A DNA stretch of 10,629 nucleotides from Chromatiales bacterium (lineage in GTDB: Bacteria > Pseudomonadota > Gammaproteobacteria > Steroidobacterales > GCA-2729495): positions 1-10,629 of the forward strand of contig JAUWKW010000029.1 in the NCBI GenBank assembly GCA_030614035.1, in the 5' to 3' direction. Position 1 is the first letter of the stretch; each line of letters starts with the position of its first letter. Shown piece by piece: positions 7,492-10,629 of the stretch. The notes below the pieces were generated by a model. That model saw only the letters and a program-made list of their open reading frames with translations, had not been told where the DNA came from and searched no databases. The position numbers and the translations under genes were made by a program.

Positions 7492-8241
7492 TTACTCAGG
7501 CCGCCACTCGCGGGTAAACTCCAGTGAAAATGTGTACCGCCCTTCCGGGTACTCGGACACCGACACCGACATTGGCTTGCCGTCCTGATTGACAAACCGG
7601 CGCACGACACAAAGTGTCGGTGAGCCGCGCTCTGCTTTCAGTGGTCCGGCCATGTGTGGCTCCACGTGCCCGGCGCAAATATCAATGGCGACCGTCTGCA
7701 ATGATGGAGCACCGTCTTTGAAGATTTTCGGATCCGGAATGTTCTTACCGGAATTCAGCCAGCGACCGTATTTCTGCATCGCATCGCGCAGATAGATATC
7801 CTGCCAGCATAGCGGGACACCGTCGCTGGCCCGGCTCCTGACCTGGGAGTATCTTATGCAGGCCGCACCCTCTTCGCATTCCATCCACTTTCGGACCGAC
7901 TCACTACAGGGAAGCTGCTCGGTCGAGATCAGTTTTCGTGTGGTGTCCGACGGGTACATCAGCAATTCGTCGAGTGTTGAAATCGTCTGCCGGTATGCTT
8001 CCGAGGGGACTACCGATGTTACGACCGTGCCCTTGCCGCGCTGCCGGGAAATGAAGCCTCGATTTTCAAGGATGCGCAGGGCTTCACGCACGGTAAACCG
8101 GCTAACCTGATACCGAGAGACCATCTCGAGTTCGCCGGGTAATCTATCGCCAAGCGACAGTTTGCCGGAATCGATTTGATCCATTAACTGCGACGCTAGT
8201 TCTCGATAGCGCGGCTGGGGACCGTTTTTGTGTTCGATCAC
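7492..8241 (-). CDS. GntR family transcriptional regulator, HutC/FarR subfamily (UTRA domain)
   Basis: This is a cytoplasmic one-component regulator of 249 residues. A winged helix-turn-helix occupies about residues 8-76, with the GntR signature LPGELEMVSRYQVSRFTVRE followed by ALRILENRGFISRQRGKGTVV. A UTRA effector-binding domain follows from about residue 85 to 245 (ACIRYSQVRSRASDGVPLCWQDIYL; CVVRRFVNQDGKPMSVSVSEYP). Such proteins usually repress genes for uptake or breakdown of a small molecule and release DNA on binding it. The effector cannot be read from the sequence. The start is GTG, supported by AGGGAG (8251-8256) nine bases upstream. The gene converges on tagH with a 27-bp gap that holds no obvious terminator, and is divergent from feoAB. 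No catabolic gene lies beside it, so its targets are probably its own promoter and genes elsewhere. Confidence 0.92.
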   Translation of the reverse strand: MIEHKNGPQPRYRELASQLMDQIDSGKLSLGDRLPGELEMVSRYQVSRFTVREALRILENRGFISRQRGKGTVVTSVVPSEAYRQTISTLDELLMYPSDTTRKLISTEQLPCSESVRKWMECEEGAACIRYSQVRSRASDGVPLCWQDIYLRDAMQKYGRWLNSGKNIPDPKIFKDGAPSLQTVAIDICAGHVEPHMAGPLKAERGSPTLCVVRRFVNQDGKPMSVSVSEYPEGRYTFSLEFTREWRPE

Positions 8242-8279
8242 TGAAGGAATCTCCCTATCCCAAGACTAATTCCGGGCTT

Positions 8280-8301
8280 AAGTTGAGGCGAAGCCTAACT
8301 T
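8280..8301. repeat. Inverted repeat with GAA loop upstream of the gntR-family gene
   Basis: AAGTT and AGGC (with one extra G between them) pair with GCCT and AACTT across a three-base GAA loop, giving nine base pairs with one bulge. The C-GAA-G apex is a known stable GNA-type loop. It lies about 40 bases before the GntR start codon and could be an autoregulatory operator or a leader hairpin in that transcript. No T-tract follows on either strand, so it is not a terminator. Confidence 0.4.
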
Positions 8302-8336
8302 GTCTCAAACCGATACAGCAAGACTTATCAATCCTG

Positions 8337-8346
8337 TCGTCGACGA
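8337..8346. promoter_or_regulatory. 10-bp perfect palindrome, possible regulator site
   Basis: TCGTCGACGA is a perfect palindrome about 95 bases upstream of the GntR-family start. Palindromes this short occur by chance in GC-rich DNA, so support comes only from its location in a regulator's upstream region. Confidence 0.2.
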
Positions 8347-8412
8347 GGGACAAAGGCCAAGACGTATCTGTCCGCAGGTTGGTAAGTCACGTGCTTTAGA
8401 CCAAGCTTCGAC

Positions 8413-8458
8413 CCCCGGTTGGCCGGGGAGCCCGCCCAGGGCCACCCCTGGGTGTTTT
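8413..8458 (+). terminator. Two tandem GC hairpins followed by a T-tract (intrinsic-terminator-like)
   Basis: The first hairpin pairs CCCCGG (8413-8418) with CCGGGG (8423-8428) across TTGG. The second pairs CCCAGGG (8435-8441) with CCCTGGG (8446-8452) across CCAC and runs directly into TGTTTT (8453-8458). The second has the form of a Rho-independent terminator for plus-strand transcription. No plus-strand gene lies just upstream: the preceding 250 bases are the upstream region of the minus-strand regulator. It could stop read-through from tagH, insulate the Fur-controlled feoAB promoter, or end a small unannotated RNA. Confidence 0.55.
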
Positions 8459-8484
8459 AAATAGCAATGATTCTCATTTACAAT
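8456..8484 (+). promoter_or_regulatory. Candidate sigma-70 promoter of feoAB
   Basis: TTTAAA (8456-8461, four of six matches to TTGACA) and TACAAT (8479-8484, five of six matches to TATAAT) are 17 bases apart. The Fur box lies in the spacer. Transcription would start near 8491, only about nine bases before the preferred feoA ATG. That would leave the GGGGA at 8486-8490 outside the message, so either the true start site is a little upstream or feoA begins at a later codon. Confidence 0.5.
8463..8481. promoter_or_regulatory. Fur box upstream of feoA
   Basis: The 19 bases match the Fur consensus (GATAATGATAATCATTATC) at 12 positions, including all of the AATGAT and TCATT cores. The site overlaps the candidate feoA promoter, as expected for repression by Fe(II)-Fur when iron is plentiful. 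Its place directly before ferrous iron uptake genes makes the call strong despite the mismatched flanks. Confidence 0.75.
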
Positions 8485-8499
8485 TGGGGATCATCCCGA

Positions 8500-8754
8500 A
8501 TGCAGTCACGACCAATGACCCTGGACGATCTTAAACCTGGCCAAAAAGGCACGATTTCTAGCATCAGTGGCGAAGGACCGCTGGTGCAGCGCCTGATGGC
8601 GCTTGGCTTGCTCGAAGGCTCTGAAATCGAAATGCTGAGAAAAGCGCTCGGTGGCGATCCCGTCGAGGTCGAAGTCATGGGTTATGCCTTGTCTTTGCGC
8701 CGCGACGAAGCACGGCGAATAGAAATAGTGACCGGCAATGCCGTCGGTGTCTGA
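8500..8754 (+). CDS. feoA: Ferrous iron transport protein A
   Basis: This is a small cytoplasmic SH3-like protein of 84 residues that works with FeoB in Fe(II) uptake. The sequence has the family core: LKPGQKGTI, LVQRLMALGLLEGSEIE, GGDPVEVEVMGYALSLRRDEARRIEI. The frame is open from an ATG at 8467, but that codon lies inside the Fur box and promoter, so it cannot be the real start. I chose the ATG at 8500, which has GGGGA nine bases upstream. The ATG at 8515 (MTLDDLKPGQ) is the other option and fits many FeoA N-termini. The gene ends inside the start region of feoB, implying coupled translation. Confidence 0.93.
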   Translation: MQSRPMTLDDLKPGQKGTISSISGEGPLVQRLMALGLLEGSEIEMLRKALGGDPVEVEVMGYALSLRRDEARRIEIVTGNAVGV

Positions 8755-10629
8755 GACAGCGGCGAAGGCGCGGCCTCCCCCACAGAGCTCTCATAGCTCG
8801 GACGCTGTTGCGCGGGCAACCATCGCCGTCATCGGTAACCCGAATACCGGCAAAAGCACCCTGTTCAATTCGCTAACCGGGCTCCGACAGAAAACTGCGA
8901 ATTACCCGGGAGTCACGGTCGAGCGGCACACCGGCATAACGAATCTTGGTGATCAGGAGGCAACGCTAATCGATTTGCCTGGGGCGTATTCACTGTCTGC
9001 GCAATCGCCAGACGAAATGGTTGCGATCGATGTGCTGATGGGCGGCCAGGACGATCTGGAACCACCGGATGCGATATTAATTGTCGTTGATGCCGCCAAC
9101 TTGCGGCGTAATCTTTTCCTGGTCAGTCAAATCCTGGAACTCGGCAAGCCGATTGTGCTGGCGTTGAATATGTCCGACCTGGCTGACAGGAAAGGGATAC
9201 GCATCGATTGCGAAGAACTTGCAATGTTGCTGGACTCCGCCGTCGTACCGTTTGTCGCAACCATTGGCCGGGGGATCGATGAGCTGAAACAGGCGCTCGC
9301 CGATGCACTCGAGCAGGGCCCGGCGAACCGTCCGTTGGTCATGCAGGAAGTTCGAAACGCCGCCAAAACCATCGCGCGTGACTTGCCCAACGCTGGCCCG
9401 ACCGAACTCGAATACCAGACGGAACGAGCAATTATTGATGATGGCGGCGAGGCGGAGAAGCGGCTGGCCAGCTTGGGTGGTCCGGCGCTAACCGCCAAAA
9501 TTTTGGAGATCCGATCCAGTATCGGCGGCGACAAGTCGCTGGCTGCAATCGAAGCCAAGCGTCGCTATATCGGTATCGACTACATCATGAAGCGGGTCGA
9601 AACCCGTGGAAAACCGGTTCGGAGCATTTTCGACCGGGCTGATCGCATAACGAATCACCCGCTGATTGGTGCCATTTTATTCGTACTGGTCATGGGCACG
9701 GTGTTTCAGGCCGTGTTTTCCTGGGCCACGCCGGTTATGGATCTTATCGACGCAGGCACCGCGTGGCTCGGGGGCAGCCTGCTGGCGCTGCTGCCGCCCG
9801 GCGCGCTCGCCAGTCTGCTGGTCGACGGCGTTATCGGCGGGGTTGGCAGCGTCGTTGTCTTTCTGCCGCAAATTCTGATTCTGTTTGCATTCATCATCTT
9901 TCTCGAGGATTCGGGCTATATGGCCCGCGCCGCATTTCTGATGGACCGCCTGATGCGGCAATGTGGGCTATCCGGCCAGTCGTTTATTCCGATGCTGTCG
10001 AGTTTCGCTTGCGCGGTCCCAGGCATTATGGCCACCCGGGTCATCCCCAACCGACGGGATCGAATTGCGACAATAGTGGCCGCCCCGTTCATGACCTGCT
10101 CGGCCCGCCTGCCGGTATACGCCTTGCTGATCGGCACATTCATACCGCAGCAACATTTCTTTTTCGGGATCATTAACCTGCAGGGCCTGGTGTTATTCGG
10201 CCTGTATATGCTGGGCATTTTCGGCGGAATATTCACCGCGCTGCTGTTGAAGCGCTCTGCCCTGAAGGGTCCGACCCCAACGTTCCTGATCGAGCTTCCG
10301 CCGTATCGCCTGCCTAACTTAAAGTCGATGCTGATCCGCTTACTCGACCGTGGAAAAATCTTTCTCGCGCGCGCCGGCACCATCATCTTCACCGTCGCAG
10401 TCGTCGTTTGGGCCCTGGCGTACTTTCCGCGCACCGAGATGATCGCCGATCAGTTTGACGCCGAGCGGGTAACCGCAGCAGCAACGCTGAACGATGCTGC
10501 TCTGTCCACCCGACTCGCAGCGATCAACGACGCCGAAGCCTCAGCTTATCTGGAACAAAGTTACCTCGGGCGCATGGGCAAGACAGTGCAACCTGTATTT
10601 GCACCATTGGGCTGGGACTGGAAAGTTTC
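8738..10629 (+). CDS. feoB: Ferrous iron transporter FeoB, 3'-partial
   Basis: FeoB is an inner-membrane Fe(II) permease with an N-terminal GTPase domain. The first 630 residues are present and the frame is open to the right edge; full-length relatives are about 750-800. GTPase motifs are G1 GNPNTGKST (33-41), NYPGVTVE in the switch region, G3 DLPG (79-82) and G4 NMSD (144-147). Hydrophobic segments begin near residue 308 (HPLIGAILFVLVMG). The two Gate motifs follow: the first around FLPQI (375-379) to the conserved Cys425 (SFACAVPGIMATR), and Cys454 in FMTCSARLPVY. A long periplasmic or cytoplasmic loop (about 565-610) follows YFPRTEM, before the final membrane segments that lie beyond the window. 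The start could be the ATG at 8738 or the GTG at 8747; both overlap the feoA end, by 17 and 8 bases, and neither has a clear ribosome binding site. Translation is probably coupled to feoA. The N-terminus carries about 25 extra residues rich in Pro and Ser before the GTPase fold. Confidence 0.95.
   Translation, partial: MPSVSETAAKARPPPQSSHSSDAVARATIAVIGNPNTGKSTLFNSLTGLRQKTANYPGVTVERHTGITNLGDQEATLIDLPGAYSLSAQSPDEMVAIDVLMGGQDDLEPPDAILIVVDAANLRRNLFLVSQILELGKPIVLALNMSDLADRKGIRIDCEELAMLLDSAVVPFVATIGRGIDELKQALADALEQGPANRPLVMQEVRNAAKTIARDLPNAGPTELEYQTERAIIDDGGEAEKRLASLGGPALTAKILEIRSSIGGDKSLAAIEAKRRYIGIDYIMKRVETRGKPVRSIFDRADRITNHPLIGAILFVLVMGTVFQAVFSWATPVMDLIDAGTAWLGGSLLALLPPGALASLLVDGVIGGVGSVVVFLPQILILFAFIIFLEDSGYMARAAFLMDRLMRQCGLSGQSFIPMLSSFACAVPGIMATRVIPNRRDRIATIVAAPFMTCSARLPVYALLIGTFIPQQHFFFGIINLQGLVLFGLYMLGIFGGIFTALLLKRSALKGPTPTFLIELPPYRLPNLKSMLIRLLDRGKIFLARAGTIIFTVAVVVWALAYFPRTEMIADQFDAERVTAAATLNDAALSTRLAAINDAEASAYLEQSYLGRMGKTVQPVFAPLGWDWKV

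Noticed and set aside
8312..8329. GATA / TATC inverted pair as a GntR operator
   Set aside because: Four-base arms separated by ten bases are expected by chance.

Overview
This window looks like ordinary chromosome from a gammaproteobacterium that I cannot place further. The GC content is moderate to high, and there are an EttA-type ABC-F ATPase, a fused ~1300-residue PurL, a DUF1820 protein, a type VI secretion-type FHA protein and a feoAB pair. Nothing in base composition or codon use suggests a recent island. I see no transposase, integrase, CRISPR array, tRNA or rRNA.

Layout, left to right. (1) The C-terminal half of ettA (+) runs off the left edge. A small zinc-ribbon/DUF4145 protein (+) follows. 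(2) purL (-) fills about 3.9 kb, and its stop codon overlaps the stop of the DUF4145 gene. Upstream of purL on the same strand lies a DUF1820 gene, so the two probably form an operon. (3) A 362-bp divergent intergenic region holds a 17-bp perfect-arm palindrome next to a TATAAT on the minus strand. (4) A TagH-like FHA protein (+) stands alone, with no other type VI secretion gene in view. (5) A GntR/UTRA regulator (-) converges on it. (6) A regulatory region of about 260 bp follows, with a stem-loop, a short palindrome, two tandem GC hairpins ending in a T-tract, and a Fur box. (7) feoA and feoB (+) overlap, and feoB runs off the right edge.

Functionally these are separate units: translation factor, purine synthesis, a secretion-associated signalling protein, a one-component regulator and ferrous iron uptake. 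The only clear regulatory link is the Fur box inside the likely feoAB promoter. I found no convincing undescribed system. The items most worth a second look are the orphan TagH, the terminator-like structure with no gene in front of it upstream of feoA, the divergent-promoter palindrome, and start-codon choices in purL, feoA and feoB.
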